Shown piece by piece: positions 21,946-22,121 of a stretch of DNA of 22,121 nucleotides (position 1 is its first letter; each line of letters begins with the position of its first letter). The position numbers and the translations under genes were made by a program. The stretch is from Hyphomicrobiales bacterium (lineage in GTDB: Bacteria > Pseudomonadota > Alphaproteobacteria > Rhizobiales > JAJFHC01). Under the pieces are notes generated by a model. That model searched no databases. It was not told where the DNA came from and saw only the letters and a program-made list of their open reading frames with translations. The stretch is from positions 1 through 22,121 of the forward strand of contig JAJFHC010000187.1 of assembly GCA_021775835.1 (NCBI GenBank). Reading direction: 5' to 3'.

Positions 21946-21977
21946 GTGCCCGTGTCACATGCGGTGTGCCCGTGTCA
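21946..21977 (+). repeat. Two exact 12-bp direct repeats, 20-bp period, with degenerate further copies
   Basis: GTGCCCGTGTCA occurs at 21946-21957 and 21966-21977, so the period is 20 bp. Weaker relatives follow: GGTCCCTGTGT at 21989-21998 and GGTTTCTGTCA at 22003-22012. The array ends just before the structured segment. Short ~20-bp iterated repeats with a TGTCA edge occur at the ends of some insertion sequences (for example IS21-family termini), which is one explanation; regulator-binding iterons are another. Confidence 0.6.
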
Positions 21978-22023
21978 GAAGCGAGTAGGTCCCTGTGTGT
22001 GCGGTTTCTGTCATTATAGAGTT

Positions 22024-22091
22024 GGGTGGGAGACCGTTAGGTCCCCGGTCCTCTGACTTGCAAGACCGTGATCCGGCTCGGTTCCCCACCC
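22024..22091 (+). ncRNA. Cloverleaf-like structured segment (RNA candidate, not a tRNA)
   Basis: GGGTGGG (22024-22030) pairs with CCCACCC (22085-22091). Inside are three hairpins: GACC/GGTC (22032-22043, 4-nt loop), CGGTC/GACCG (22046-22068, 13-nt loop) and GATCCG/CGGTTC (22070-22084, one T-T mismatch, 3-nt loop). Together they form a four-way junction of 68 nt. It lacks a 7-nt anticodon loop and the GTTCRA T-loop, so it is not a functional tRNA. The strand is not determined, since the complement folds as well. It may be the non-coding RNA or leader of a mobile element continuing beyond the right edge, but no gene is visible. Confidence 0.35.
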
Positions 22092-22121
22092 GTTCTTGAC
22101 GTTTAAACCTGAACAGTTGCA

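Noticed and set aside
21946..22012. CRISPR array
   Set aside because: The repeats are 12 bp with 8-bp gaps and degrade quickly. There are no spacers of uniform 30-bp size and no cas genes.
22024..22091. tRNA gene
   Set aside because: The 7-bp closing stem and three internal hairpins resemble a cloverleaf. However, the length is 68 nt, the middle loop is 13 nt, the last loop is 3 nt, and there is no GTTCRA T-loop, so it cannot be a normal tRNA.

Overview
The window looks like chromosomal DNA of an alphaproteobacterium. Support for this is the GC-rich coding style, a leucine/aromatic-type (Liv) ABC transporter operon, FNR/FixK-type boxes next to a c-type cytochrome, and two copies of a short GC-rich intergenic repeat. 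No rRNA or tRNA gene was found, so the lineage call is an inference.

By eye there are three compositional zones. Positions 1 to about 4000 are around 43-50% GC. Positions about 4000 to 15,900 are around 55-60%. From about 16,000 on the sequence is around 65%. The first change coincides with a decapitated short-chain dehydrogenase remnant at 4002, so this is a likely rearrangement junction. The left edge holds the 5' end of an IS5-family transposase gene. The right edge holds gene-free, repeat-rich, strongly structured DNA that may be the flank of another mobile element. The segment therefore seems to be bounded by mobile DNA.

Left zone: a universal stress protein gene and a sodium:alanine/glycine symporter gene form a two-gene minus-strand operon with a terminator. 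They are transcribed divergently from an Lrp/AsnC regulator that probably controls them. A PaiB-like FMN-binding protein follows.

Middle zone: after the SDR remnant comes a GcvT-fold, tetrahydrofolate-dependent demethylase-like gene (DmdA/LigM-like). Facing it is a long minus-strand cluster. In transcription order it encodes a type I extradiol dioxygenase, a fumarylacetoacetate-hydrolase-family enzyme, an IclR regulator, an MhpA-like aromatic hydroxylase, a five-gene branched-chain/aromatic-acid-type ABC importer (livK, H, M, G, F) and a geranylgeranyl-reductase-like flavoprotein. Read as a pathway: import an aromatic acid, hydroxylate it to a catechol, cleave the ring, then hydrolyse the product. 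The substrate is not determined. The dioxygenase keeps its metal ligands and active-site histidines but has Phe where the family has a catalytic Tyr.

Right zone: a cupin and a salicylate-hydroxylase-like monooxygenase are convergent. Next, a membrane-anchored cytochrome c and an APH-kinase/P-loop ATPase fusion diverge from a promoter region carrying two FNR/FixK boxes, one perfect and one with a single mismatch. Each box sits where a class II activator site is expected. Then come an EamA/DMT exporter and a VIT1/CCC1-type metal transporter in an overlapping pair. The last 390 bases contain no recognised gene. They hold degenerate direct repeats and a segment that folds on paper into a cloverleaf-like four-way junction that is not a tRNA.
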